A stretch of DNA of 64,000 nucleotides from contig OW028582.1 of NCBI GenBank assembly GCA_932294295.1, positions 310,001-374,000 on the forward strand, written 5' to 3'. This stretch comes from Alitta virens (taxonomy: Eukaryota > Annelida > Polychaeta > Phyllodocida > Nereididae). Made by a program: the position numbers and the translations under genes. How positions within the stretch are numbered: the stretch's first letter is position 1; each line of letters begins with the position of its first letter. The notes beneath the pieces were generated by a model, which was not told the DNA's origin, did no database searches, and saw only the letters and a program-made list of their open reading frames with translations. This document shows positions 1 to 10,195 of the stretch, piece after piece.

Positions 1-375
1 TTTGGATGATCAAATTAAAAATATTGGTGTAAATTACTATATTAGTGGTGGTATGTTTTCATGTGCACATGGTATTATCAATTGCCATATTCCCTTTAAC
101 AATTCCTGAATTGTTATATTGCTCTATGGCATTTAAATTAGTTATATATATACATATATATTATATGAGTTTTGAATCAGCCTCTTCTCACGCACAATCA
201 CCTCAAAGTTTCGAATCGACGCCGCTCTTCATGACGTTGGCCACGACGTCGGTCACTATTCTCAATGGGGCACTATTACTTTCAAGCAACGTCATGTGTA
301 GCCGTTGAAGCCAATCACAGCTAATGAGACATTGCAGAGTTATATATAATTAAAATTATAATATATATATATATA
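1..375. other. AT-rich stretch without recognisable gene
   Basis: The open frames here are short and have no recognisable motif. The stretch ends in a TA dinucleotide run (about 350-377) directly before the GC-richer sequence starting at 379. Nothing else is supported. Confidence 0.5.
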
Positions 376-378
376 TAA

Positions 379-530
379 GCCGGGCTCACACTACGCGATT
401 TTGTCGGCCACACGGGGCTGGCTCTTTGCACCGATCTGTCGCGCAGTTGCTTGACCTCTGACACTACCCGATTTTTCCTGCCGATTTTGCAATGTTGCAG
501 TTGAGTGCTTAAGCCCTTAAGGGGGTAATA
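379..530 (+). repeat. Candidate left terminal repeat of a Harbinger-like element
   Basis: A sharp change from a TA run to GC-rich sequence occurs at 379. It begins GCCGGGCTCACACTACG and contains GCGATTTTGTCGGCC. The same 15-mer lies inverted near 9403-9417, and that copy ends CCGGC|TAA at 9442. Here the sequence is preceded by TAA (376-378). TAA is a typical 3-bp PIF/Harbinger target duplication. The CGATTTT and GCCGATTTT words recur over the next 130 bases. Pairing the two ends into one element is inference; this could equally be a solo fragment. Confidence 0.4.
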
Positions 531-537
531 AATTATG

Positions 538-822
538 CTTATACTTTGTTTACTTACTTTACTTACTTTGTTTACTAACTTCTTTCTTCTTTAACTTCTT
601 TAACTTCTTTAACTTCTTTAACTACTTTAACTACTTTAACTTCTTTAACTTCTTTAACTTCTTTCTTCTTTAACTTCTTTAACTTCTTTAACTACTTTAA
701 CTTCTTTAACTACTTTAACTTCTTTAACTTCTTTAACTTCTTTAACTTCTTTATTTACTTACTAACTTACTAACTTACTAACTTACATACTAACTTACTT
801 ACCTACTTACTTACTAACTGTA
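538..822. repeat. Degenerate tandem repeat, TTTAACTTC/TTTACTTAC type
   Basis: The stretch consists almost entirely of the 9-bp unit CTTTAACTT with variants CTACTTTAA and TTTCTTCTT. It grades on both sides into 4-bp ACTT/ACTTACT repeats. It is a simple-sequence expansion with no coding potential. Confidence 0.85.
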
Positions 823-1097
823 ATTGCTGAATTACATAAGAGAGCAAGTCCTTGCAGTGGTGTGGGTTGATACACACCATTGTTAAAATTTGAAAAATAA
901 TTTTTGTTTTGCAGGAATTGCACTTGGCTTGACCTTTAACCTTGATTTCTCAATAATTATTAATAATAATCAGTGTTTTTACCTGAAATACATTAAAATT
1001 GGCCGTTTTCTGCTTACCAAGTGACCAGAAATTATGTTTTGTGTTTTTTAATATTGCTAATCTTTCAATGTCCCTATGCTACTGAACCTGAAGCTTA

Positions 1098-1237
1098 CCT
1101 GGCTTATATGACCAGCTGTCAGGGGCAGATGTAATGATGAGATGATAATGCTTGGGAGTCTACAACATTTTACACATTTACACCATGGGTGTGGTCTTTT
1201 GCATGCCTCAGCATAGACAGGACACTTTCTTGTTATA
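1098..1237 (+). repeat. SINE/MITE-like dispersed repeat, copy 1
   Basis: The core reads 'CTTATATGACCAGCTGTCAG', then GCAGATGTAATGATGAGATGAT, GCTTGG, an ACACATTTACACC block, a GGTGTGG block, and CCTCAGCATAGACA. The same ordered blocks recur at 4690-4780, 46345-46480 and 49530-49720 on the + strand, and at 3126-3268, about 31240-31290 and 62640-63390 on the - strand. Ordered blocks without coding potential fit a short non-autonomous repeat. The class (SINE or MITE) is undetermined and no tRNA-like promoter boxes are evident. Confidence 0.7.
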
Positions 1238-1827
1238 CGGACACTTTGTCTGACTATTAAAAAACATAACATACAAATTATGACCCAGACGTTGTGTGCA
1301 CTGGTATTTGAGGCCTATAACTTGCCTTTCTCATGGGCCTATATTATCAGTGATTTGTAAAACTGGAAGATATCAGTTCAGTCAAAAAGTGAGAAATTGC
1401 AAAACTCCACTTCTTGAAATGATAAAAATATGCAGTTTTAATTTCTACTTGGGGAATAAATTTTAATTTCTGCTGAAAGAAAAATCAGATAGATCTATGA
1501 CGTATTTTCTGTGTGGACTTCAATCCGGTTGTACTAGTCAGGTGGTTTTACTAACGAAGGGGTCTTAATAATGAGGCAGTTTTAGTGAGGTGGTTGTTTA
1601 ACTTGAAATGATGCGGGATACTCAGCTCATAGGCCTATTTTAGGTCATATTTCGCACTGCAAAGTGATTGACAGGCAGGGGGCTGGCTCATAACTAGTTT
1701 GACTGCCATGCAACCATTCAACACCACAATTACCCAATAGATAGATCACGATTTTTTATGTGTACACAGTATGTAGTAGTTCAATACAGTTAGTACATTA
1801 CATAAACAAGATATTAGTTCTACTGTG

Positions 1828-1848
1828 GGCATAGATAGATAGATAGGT

Positions 1849-1881
<33 letters not shown>

Positions 1882-1922
1882 TATAGATAGGTAGATAGAG
1901 AGATAGGTAGCTAGATAGATAA
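1828..1922. repeat. GATA microsatellite
   Basis: A run of GATA/TAGA tetranucleotides with occasional GTAG interruptions. Confidence 0.9.
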
Positions 1923-2143
1923 GGCTGGTTTTCATTCCATACCATTGTAACCATTTAAAGTATTATTATATTGCACAAAATGTTTGCATATGCCTTCACT
2001 CTGAGTTTTTTTTGGCCTTGTGCCAGCTTATACTGTGAATCTCTGGCTTAAAGACCACACTACATCTAACACTTGGTTTTACTGGTAAAAAAAAAAAAAT
2101 TTTGTTGAGTGGATCATACACTTCATTGGCTAATGTGTTGAGT

Positions 2144-2158
2144 GGGGGGGGGGGGGGG
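2144..2158. repeat. Poly-G tract
   Basis: An uninterrupted run of about 15 G. Similar runs of 10 or more G or C occur at 2478-2490, 2707-2717, 4071-4084, 8548-8559 (C), 9291-9303, 23249-23258, 23843-23852 (C), 43277-43290 (C), 51583-51593 and 61196-61206 (C). Confidence 0.9.
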
Positions 2159-3125
2159 CATTACCAATCTTCTCCTTTAATTTGATTGGTTAATAGGTAT
2201 ATTATGTTTGTGATTGACAGGTTTTGCAACACTATTTTATTTTACTGAATCTACATAGTAACAATGTCTGGAAATTTTTGCAGGCGTTTGCATTTGACTT
2301 TCAAGATCACATACCATTCTCATATTTATTAATAATAATCACACATTTACGGGAGGATATCAGTTCAGTCATACACAACCACAAAAAACGTTATAATATA
2401 TAAAGCCTATGATCAGAAAAAAAAGGGAGTGACCTATATATTATGTGCAGGGCAATATACCTAAACAATAACAACATGGGGGGGGGGGGGCAGCAATGTG
2501 TCTTTCAGCTAAGTACTATAATGCTTAATTTTCAGTTTTCAGATGGTTAACATAGACTCCTGATTATAATTAATATCAAAATATTTTCATGCTTATGAAT
2601 GACATGATGTATGTTACCAACATTCGGCATGCACTACCATGTTGTGTATTTCTTGTCTACATTGTGAAAGTAATTGTTTTTTTGTTTTTTTTTAATTTTG
2701 TTTTTTGGGGGGGGGGGCATTTGAGCTGTGCCCTTGTCACTACCAGCTGAGTGGATAGAAAGACTATTGCACAAATGATCAAATTTGATTGAAAGATGGC
2801 GTGGCTACCAGCCAGGTTCACCATTTAACATCATTGAAAATGAGTAATTAGGTTTTTATTGCCGATGACCAAGTCATTCAGTAATAACAATAAACATTTT
2901 TGAAATTATGATTTTGGAAGAATAGCACCATGTCAAGGTTAGCAATAGTGTGCACACACATTATTTTTCCGTCAAAAATATATTTAGGTAGGAAGGAAGG
3001 CTGTAAAACAGTGTGCACAAATAATCCCACGAAAAAATATGAAGACTGCTGCATGGCCCTCAATAGTCAGACAGTGTCAGACACAAAATCCTTTCATGTT
3101 TTACAATATTATTCGCACTCAGGTT

Positions 3126-3268
3126 AATATACTTAACATCAAAAATGTGCTGAGGCAAGTAAAAAAAAACCCCATCTATGGTGTGAATGTGTTAAATGTT
3201 TTGGAATCCAAGCCATATCATTTCATCATTATGCCTGCCTCTGGCAGATGGTCATATAGGCCGCGTAA
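3126..3268 (-). repeat. SINE/MITE-like dispersed repeat, copy 2 (inverted)
   Basis: Read on the minus strand this has CCTATATGACCATCTGCCAG, then GGCATAATGATGAAATGAT, GGCTTGGATTCCA, ACACATTCACACC and CTTGCCTCAGCA. This is the same block order as copy 1 at 1098. Short open frames that cross it are by-products of the repeat. Confidence 0.7.
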
Positions 3269-3492
3269 ACTTTAGGCTTCAGTGAAAAGATTAGAATAGT
3301 TATGCAGGAAACATTTCAAAGGGTTAGCGGAAAACTTAAAATGATTTATTAATATACTGGATTTCGATTAGACTATTTTCCTTGGTGAATACATAAGAAA
3401 GAAATGCAAACTTCTCACAATTAAGACCTTGGTTAGAATAGACATACTAATAGTGAGGTCTTAATAGTGTGGTTTTTAAGGCTAGGCCACTA

Positions 3493-3569
3493 AATAGCCT
3501 TTGAATACTGTGAATGAATATTTTGGCAGTGTATATGCCATAAATATTCATTCACAGTATAAAGCTATT
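3493..3569. other. Long imperfect hairpin (pre-miRNA-like or tiny palindromic element)
   Basis: The left arm contains ATACTGTGAATGAATATT (3505-3522), and its exact reverse complement lies at 3543-3560. Pairing continues inward (TGGCA with TGCCA around a 7-nt loop) and outward (AATAGC with GCTATT with a few bulges). The result is a roughly 77-nt hairpin with about 33 paired positions. The size fits a microRNA precursor, but an AT-rich MITE remnant would look the same. There is no evidence of expression. Confidence 0.55.
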
Positions 3570-3834
3570 CATGTTTATTAGACAACAATGACAGCTAAAG
3601 ATAGGGAAATTGTAAATATAAAACCAATACAAATCAGGAATATGCTGTATTTCTATAATTAACACTATTTAACAATAATTTAATGTCTTCCTTCTAGACA
3701 CCTAAAATTAATTATTTTACTGTTAGCTAATAACATGACACAGGACACCTTGTGAAATTACTGTTTAGTTTTCACTTCAGTGAGAAACACTTTTTGCCTT
3801 GGCCTAAATCTTTGGCCTTGGCCTATATTCAGAA

Positions 3835-4000
3835 ACTGCTCATTTTTCCCCTTGGCCTTCTCACCTGACTTTCTTTAACTAAAGACATTCATCTTTAACT
3901 CACCTGAAGATGTTGGAGGAGTGCAAAACTTCAACTGGCAATTGCTTGGTTTCTATACATGATAGAACAATGCAGTTTTTTTTTCTAAATAGTTCATTTG
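3835..4000 (-). repeat. Dispersed repeat related to the interior of the 35.4-38.7 kb element
   Basis: On the minus strand this holds, in order, an ATGATAGAACAATG-like block, a GTTGAAGTTTTGCA-like block, CATCTTCAGG, and AAAGTCAGGTGAGAAGGCCAAG. The same blocks occur on the + strand at about 36690-36850 inside the Harbinger-like element. The two are diverged copies of one repeat. Confidence 0.55.
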
Positions 4001-4527
4001 TACCTATCTTATCATCTAGAATTTATTTAAAGCAACACAATGAGAAAATACACTAAATACCTAATTTATTGGGGGGGGGGGGGGAAAGATACTGATGACA
4101 AATGACTGACTATTTGTCAGCTGTCATGTTCTGTTGTGCTGACTGACAGACAGACTGACTTAACTGAACTGATTGAACTGATTAGCTGGACTGACAGACT
4201 TATTATTAAACAGGCTGAATATTGTGCAACAAGATCATATCAATTTAGGTATGCACACTTTTGACCCATCAATTATTTGATATTTGAACAAATATCCTGC
4301 ATTTTGTGAAAAGTTTTGAAGGTATCTGATTGAAACAAAAGTTTTCAATTAATTAGGTTTTAATAATTGACAAAAATTATCTGCATTGTGACAATAAGTG
4401 CACTTTAATTATGGTTATCTGTTTTCCGTTCAAGTTTATACACATTTTTGACCACAACTGTACTGTGTGTGACAAATGCTAAAAGTACTACTAGCGCTAG
4501 TAGCTACTGCTGCTATTAAAAACTGCC

Positions 4528-4555
4528 TTATATATATATATATATAATAGATAGC

Positions 4556-4589
<34 letters not shown>

Positions 4590-4590
4590 C
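4528..4590. repeat. TA and GATA microsatellite
   Basis: A TATATATATATA run is followed by about ten GATA units. Confidence 0.85.
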
Positions 4591-4689
4591 TACTTTGATT
4601 AGATAGGAAATAAAGAATAAAGAAAGAAATAAAGTGGCTGACTCAAACTTTATTTTGACTTCTAATGTCTACAGGTACATTTCAATGTC

Positions 4690-4782
4690 TCAATTGCTAC
4701 TGGGTCTAATGTTCAGCCAGCTTATATGACCAGCTACCAGAGGCGGATGTAATGATGAGATGATAAGGCTTGGTACTTCACT
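4690..4782 (+). repeat. SINE/MITE-like dispersed repeat, copy 3 (5' part)
   Basis: The sequence runs CAATTGCTACTGGGTCTAATG, CAGCTTATATGACCAGCT, then the GGCGGATGTAATGATGAGATGAT block and GGCTTGG. The upstream GCTACTGGGTCT segment is also present in the copy at 49530, so the repeat extends further 5' than copy 1 shows. The 3' part is missing here. Confidence 0.65.
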
Positions 4783-4899
4783 AATTTGTAGGCCAAGACA
4801 AAAAGCGTTTCTCACAGACCTGAGACATGGAGCTGATATAGTTACTTCAAAATCTATTGATTAGAGTTAGCCCAATAACTAAAACGAGCAACTACATTA

Positions 4900-5216
4900 T
4901 ATTGCTTATTTTGTTTTAATACAAAGACAGACAAGTAAGTGCTGGCAAGGAAACTTTATTACTGCCTCAGATCATCAACTACAGTTACACAAAAAAGACA
5001 ATAAAAAACACAAAGATAACATCTACATATAAACATACACACAAACACAGACACACATCAATATAGGTAAATATAGAAATTAAGTAAAGCAAAGTAATTG
5101 TCCCAAAGTCCAAGGTTGGGGTAGTTAATGTAAATTTGATAAAGTTATGTTAAAAAGATTGGTTAACCAAAGATAATTTTTGAGTAGCTTGTGAAGTTTT
5201 TCAAAAACAAAGGACT
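4900..5216 (-). other. 3' untranslated part of the DIRS-like retrotransposon
   Basis: This follows the stop codon of the RT/RNase H frame on the minus strand. It has a minus-strand AATAAA at 4955-4960 and no tyrosine recombinase, methyltransferase-like or integrase frame. A CA-rich simple stretch lies at 5030-5065. The outer boundary and terminal repeats could not be identified. Confidence 0.5.
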
Positions 5217-6880
5217 TCAGTCTTGACACCTCAGCATCCAAGAGTTGTATACAAGCAGCAGCTTCTCTAAAGAGGGTACAAGGAATTTAAATGAAGCATT
5301 TGACATGTGATTTGAAAGTAAGTAAAAGTGTATTTCATTGCCAAAGAATCCCTGCAACAATGTTGACAGTCTCAGAAACTGACCAGGGGAATGCAGCCTA
5401 CTCACAGCATCTGCAATATCATTGGACTCTCCCTTGATGTAGTGAGCAGTAATTGAAATGTCATGGTTAATCACCAACTGTGCAATGGCTTTAAGTATCC
5501 AAGCTGCCGTGGTATTTGGAGAATAACGATTATTAATTGCACAGGTGGTCATAAAATTGTCAGAATAGATATCAAAATGATGTCCTGCATAGGCAGCTGC
5601 CCAACGTTCCAAGCAAAGCATAACTGTTGCCAGTTCTTTAAGATTAATGTGGGAAGAAGCAAGATTAGGCTTATCTAATAACCAGTTGAAGTAGCAAATA
5701 TCGCCATCATTAAGGCAGAATCCTCCAGCCCCCACTGATGAGCTGTCAGTGGTGATGATGACCTGGGGTCTAATGTCCCAGATGTAACGCACATGTATGT
5801 CCTTTGATAAGCATTCTACCCACCATTGCATGTCCTTCAGCATAGCCTTATTGATAATAAACTTGTGATGGGGCTGCACAAGTATGCTAATAGCATGGAA
5901 AAAGGATGACATAAACGCCTTACCCCAAGGATGCACCTGGACTGCCCAATTCAACTTTCCAGCCAAACTTTGTAATTGTCTTTTTGAAAGTCGTTTTCTC
6001 TTCATGCAATCCAAAAGCAAATCATGCATTTGTTTAGCCTTGAGCTGATCCAGTCTTAATGTTCCATGCACTGTGTCTATTTCCAGACCTAAATAAGTGA
6101 GGCACTGGCAGGGATCCACAACCTTTTTCCAGTTTATACGCAAGCCAAGCTGTCTCAGTAAAGTTATCAAAGCATTAAAAGCTTGAGTACATGCATCCTT
6201 ATCAGGAGCACAGCAAATAAAGTCATCAAGGTATGCACACACCTTGTAACCACGTTTCCTCATCATGCGTTGTATAGCCTGGGTGATCCTATTATAAATA
6301 GCAGGACTTTTCCTGGCACCAAAGGGTAATTTACCATCCATAAGAAAGGTGGGATGACTGTCACCTTGAAAAGTCCATTGTAATCCAGTGATGTTGCGTT
6401 GGGAGTGTGCAATTTCAAAACTTCTGTAAGCCCACTTCAAGTCCACCTTACACATGTATCCATTTGGGCAACAGAAAGCTAGAGCCTCCCCAATAGAGGT
6501 ATAATGACATTCATCTTTTGCAGCATAGTCATTAACACTGTTGTCTTCAGGTCTTGAAAGATCATGGATCAAGCGTACATCCCCATCAGGTTTCTCAATT
6601 GCAGCCAGAGCAGAGACCACAGTAGGGCGCTCAGAGGTGATTATGTAATTACCATCTATAATTTCTTCTTTAATGCAATGTTCCACTTTGTGTAAAGTCC
6701 TGGGGTGTTCAGCACTGGGATGATTGGGAACAGATGCAGGGGGGATAATTCCAGGGGCACAGTCAATTAAAGAGAAGCCATGCATAATGCCATTCAAAAT
6801 AAATGCACTGTCAGGATCACCTTCTAGTTCTTTTTCCCAGATATGAAGGCAGGCTTTAACAGATGATGAGGGAATTTCTA
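5217..6880 (-). CDS. pol of a DIRS-like retrotransposon: reverse transcriptase and RNase H
   Basis: This frame encodes the polymerase of a minus-strand retrotransposon. Residues are numbered from the codon at 6797. The RT domain shows KPDGDVRLIHD near 69-79, VDLKWAYRS (catalytic D119), LPFGARKSP (157-165) and the YLDD box (189-192). The RNase H domain follows, with D351 (TTDSSS), E388 (NLKELA), D413 (YSDN) and D463 (ADAVSRL) as the likely catalytic acids. The FGARKSP and DAVSRL wording and the absence of a protease are typical of DIRS/Ngaro elements. No ATG is needed at the front: the frame is open up to the gag stop and can be entered by -1 slippage at 6881-6887. No recombinase follows the RNase H, which is odd for this group. 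The copy has no internal stop or frameshift, so it is probably young. The RT/RNase H call is secure; the clade is less so. Confidence 0.85.
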
Positions 6881-7933
6881 GTTTTTTGAAGACCTGTCTG
6901 ATTTGTGATGCACCTCAGGATGGTCTTCATAGCAGGCACGACATACATGAGCAAATTGACAGGCCTTCAGTTGACATCCATTATATCCATTGAATTTAAG
7001 ACATATTGTCTTACCAGATTTGGGGTCCTTGGCCTGGGTAGCCTTCGTGGTGCTGGTTTCCTTGAACTGCTGAGCTGGTTTTTGTAGCTGACTGGTCATT
7101 AGGAAAGGGCTTGATGTCCCCCACCTGAATCCTAGGGTGGCCTGTTCTTTCCTATAGACCTTATCATATCCAAGGACAATGGGCCAGGCAAAGGAGTGGG
7201 CAAATACTGCCACCTGGATCAGGTAGTTTAGGTAGTCCATGACCTGATCCAGATTGGCACCATCCTCTAGTACCATGTCTCTTGTCATACGAATTGCCCC
7301 TTCCATGTATTGGGCTATTGTCAGTTTCTCATGAGTAATTTTCCTGGTTGCATTTGATAAAAATTCTACTCCACCAATATTGACTGTAGTAGGCTGCTCC
7401 CCCCTGGTCAGATTTGAGACGTAATCAGTTACAGGCCGATTCTTGGCTATGAAGCTGCCCGTCCCAAACTGGAAAGGATCCAAAAAGCGTACACCATTAT
7501 CTTCTGAGACATGAGCTGAAGTCCTAGGAGCTAGTGTTGCTGTGGCTGATGAATTCTGCAAAAGTTCCAGGACCTGGGTAGCAGACAAAGATCCACCTTC
7601 TTCCAGAATAGTCTTCGGATCAGCAGGTGCCTCAGGAGATGCAGTGCTCTGCTGAGCACTCTCAGATGTAGAGGCATTATCTCTTGTCTCTCTTGTGTTT
7701 CTTGTCCTGGTGTCCTCTAAGTGGAATAATGAAACACCCTGAATCAGCAGTAACAACTGTCCAGGGATGAGCTTCTTGAAGTATTGTTTTATCTTCACTT
7801 CATCCAGCATGCAAAGTGACTTGTAGCTATCAAAGCCAGCCTCTGTAAGTGCTGTTTTAGTTTCCTCAGTAAGTTCATTCTCAGCACACCAACTGTCAAA
7901 TTCAAACGAATCAGAAGCCATCTTGGAAGTCAA
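6878..7933 (-). CDS. gag-like protein of the DIRS-like retrotransposon
   Basis: A 351-residue frame lies immediately 5' of the RT frame on the same strand, the position of gag. The N-terminal 70 residues are acidic and helical-looking. A Ser/Thr/Glu-rich linker (about 75-130) follows, then a conserved-looking middle region. The C-terminus carries C-x8-C-x4-C-x3-H (CLKFNGYNGC..C..H, about residues 315-332) followed by a second Cys/His cluster (CRACYEDH). This is a CCCH-like zinc finger suited to nucleic-acid binding. The start is the first of two nearby Met codons (MTSKM). The stop TAG at 6880-6878 directly follows the slippery heptamer, so a fraction of ribosomes would extend into pol. The capsid fold itself is not recognised, so the assignment rests on position plus the zinc finger. 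Confidence 0.75.
   Translation of the reverse strand: MTSKMASDSFEFDSWCAENELTEETKTALTEAGFDSYKSLCMLDEVKIKQYFKKLIPGQLLLLIQGVSLFHLEDTRTRNTRETRDNASTSESAQQSTASPEAPADPKTILEEGGSLSATQVLELLQNSSATATLAPRTSAHVSEDNGVRFLDPFQFGTGSFIAKNRPVTDYVSNLTRGEQPTTVNIGGVEFLSNATRKITHEKLTIAQYMEGAIRMTRDMVLEDGANLDQVMDYLNYLIQVAVFAHSFAWPIVLGYDKVYRKEQATLGFRWGTSSPFLMTSQLQKPAQQFKETSTTKATQAKDPKSGKTICLKFNGYNGCQLKACQFAHVCRACYEDHPEVHHKSDRSSKN
6881..6887 (-). promoter_or_regulatory. -1 ribosomal frameshift slippery site (A AAA AAC)
   Basis: On the minus strand the last gag codons read TCA AAA AAC TAG. The heptamer A AAA AAC is therefore in the canonical X XXY YYZ phase directly before the stop. A -1 slip moves into the frame CTA GAA ATT CCC, which is open without stops straight into the RT frame. 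A downstream stimulatory structure was not evaluated. Confidence 0.8.
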
Positions 7934-8650
7934 GCAAAATGCAACAAGATGTGGTCACTTAGAGGACCAAGCAGCAAGTGGGGTGAGCACAGGGCAGAGC
8001 TTATCTTACATGGGGTTAGATAGCCATGACATTAATTAATGATGACCAGAGGTCAGTGACCTGGCCAAGCTCCACCCTCTGTCCTGAATTAAAACTGTTT
8101 AATCATAAACAAGTCAAAAACGGGTCCTCATAAATGCTGTTATAAGGTGACATTTTGATATATTTTTCCATAACCTTGCATAAATCACAGCCACTTTTAA
8201 ATTATTGTTTAGTTCAGAACATTTAATGAAAAAGTTTAAAATACCAATTGGCCATTAATAATTCTAAGTAATTGCTCTTACCTGTATGCCTACTATATAA
8301 GAATCACACATGAGTTTTCACTAGTTGAAAAAAAGAACTCTCTGAAAATCATAATACAATAAATTGGGACTTATGTAATATTTTTGTGCTCACTGTCTCA
8401 TATACCTTTTCAAGATAACAATAGACCTACATGAAAGTATTCTTAATATGAGGATTAAGGTCAAACTGATTCATTAGAAGGAAGCACAGAGTTCAACAAC
8501 CCACGTGACTCATGAATAAAGAGCATGTCAATCAAATATAAGCTCCGCCCCCCCCCCCCTCCCCTGCAGTGACTGGAAGTGACGCAAGATTGTGCAACAT
8601 TTAGGGGCTCAGTCAAAACATCAACTAAATGTAGCAACTTCAACTGAATA
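7934..8650 (-). other. 5' flank of the retrotransposon, no gene recognised
   Basis: This probably includes the 5' untranslated part of the DIRS-like element (7934 to perhaps 8100), but no terminal repeat pair could be matched with the 3' side. A poly-C tract lies at 8548-8559. No protein motif is seen. Confidence 0.4.
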
Positions 8651-8655
8651 GACAA

Positions 8656-8690
8656 TCAAGTCTAATTGCTCATCAAGCAGTCTAGTCATG
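8656..8690 (-). repeat. Short dispersed repeat matching 14509-14544 inverted
   Basis: A run of more than 30 bases containing TAATTGCTCATCAAGCAGTC occurs here, and as its reverse complement around 14509-14544 inside an insertion in the LINE at 14068. It is the only part of the flanks that matches. Confidence 0.6.
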
Positions 8691-9249
8691 CAAACCTATT
8701 AAAACGTGTAACTCATTTAGCTGACAGCTCTATTCTTTGATCAAGTTCAATGAACTTTTGACAGCCAACAAATAAATGAATAACATGAATCAAATAATCT
8801 GTCATAATATTATCACACTGGCCACATGATATAAATTCATGACAGAGATATAACTCTGTGGCTCACAAGCCATTTCCCATGTTTTCACATAACATAGCTC
8901 AATGCAATTCAATATAATACAATACATGACCATAAACTTTAGGCCTGACAATTATTATTGAAGATGAACCGTGACCCAGATGCAGTCCAGCCAGCATCTG
9001 GGTAACGACCGGGATTAAGGCTGTTCTCACTTTTTGACTGAACTGTATTATTAATAGTCAATACACATTGAACAACTTATTCTATTAAAGCTGGATTTCC
9101 TTTGCTCCCTGCATTTTGCTATTAAACATTCTACACTTGTCATTCAATTGACTCAATCTTTCACTCTGTAATTATCTCTTAATTTACATGAAATGAAGGT
9201 GATAGGTCAAATCAATGCAGTTCTAACTTTCAGACATTGTTTACGTCTG

Positions 9250-9442
9250 GGCCACTAGTTTGGAAAACGTCAATTGCGGACACTGGGCTTGGGGGGGGGG
9301 GGGCTGGGTGGTGATTGTCGGCCGATTTTCTTTGACATGCCAGACTCCTTGCGTCGGCGGGTCCATGCACACTAGCGCGATTTCATCGGCGATACCGAAT
9401 CGGCCGACAAAATCGCATATTACAATAATTATTTACACCGGC
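9250..9442 (-). repeat. Candidate right terminal repeat of a Harbinger-like element
   Basis: This is a GC-rich island in AT-rich sequence with repeated TCGGCCGA, GCCGATT and GCGATTT words. It ends ...CACCGGC followed by TAA (9443-9445). The minus-strand reading shares GCCGG and GCGATTTTGTCGGCC with the sequence at 379. The inner 15-mer is displaced by about 10 bases relative to the left end, so one end carries an insertion. Confidence 0.4.
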
Positions 9443-9538
9443 TAAATTAAATTTATAACACGACACACGCCACATAGCTGTCAGAATGCACAAGGGGGTA
9501 ACCACTGCATGTGCCTTCAGTGAAATCTGACACGATAC

Positions 9539-9612
9539 GAAAGTCTATCCTACGAAATAATGCTGCAAAATTTAGTTGAGGTAAAAAATGGCAGTCTACC
9601 ATGGCAGTCTAA
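9539..9612 (-). repeat. Dispersed repeat fragment, partner at 29547-29625
   Basis: On the minus strand the order is ATGGTAGACTGCCATTTT, TTTACCTCAA, CAGCATTATT and TAGGATAGACTTTC. The same order lies on the + strand at 29547-29625. These are diverged copies of an unclassified repeat. Confidence 0.6.
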
Positions 9613-10004
9613 TACATTTGAGTCCTGATTAATACTCAACACTTCATACCTTTGTGGGGCGGACATAACTGTAATCATAATGCACCTAGAAATTAAATAA
9701 CGTGGAAGTCCAACCAAGCCTGCTATACATTGATTTCGGGATAGCTCTAGGTTACTCAAATATAAATATATCATTTATTCATGCACATTCGGCATTTAAG
9801 AGGTACACGCAAAAATAAAGTATAAATATTGTAGATATTTAAATATTACAATGTTAAAATGAAGGTTAAAATGGATTAAAAGCAACAGAGAAATTTAAAA
9901 CAGTCTCAAATTCATAATTGTCTAATATGAAACCAAATCTTCATCTTAATTCCATTATTTGTTCTACAACCCTCTCTTCTTCTTGACTGGAATGTATTCA
10001 CATG

Positions 10005-10195
10005 AAAGGGTGTTGCGTTGTGGAATGATGAATGGACACAGCAGAGATGCTCAAAAGGATATTTCACACAATTCGTGTTGCCTCATGATGGTTTGTATTG
10101 CCTCACAATGTCTTTGCATTCCCTCGCAATTTTTTTGTGTTCTATTGTGATCTATGCATTCCCTTGCGAAAAATGCGTTCCTTCAAAATGATGGT
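10005..10195 (+). repeat. Degenerate CCCTC(A/G)CAAT-type repeat array, first cluster
   Basis: Units such as GCATTCCCTCGCAAT, GTTGCCTCATGATG and CATTCCCTTGCG follow each other every 20-25 bases. The same vocabulary builds the arrays at 13855-14062 and 17665-18235. It is a low-fidelity minisatellite with no coding signal. Confidence 0.65.

Noticed and set aside
5217..7933. Endogenous retrovirus
   Set aside because: There is no protease, integrase or envelope frame and no LTR pair; the RT/RNase H wording fits DIRS-like retrotransposons.
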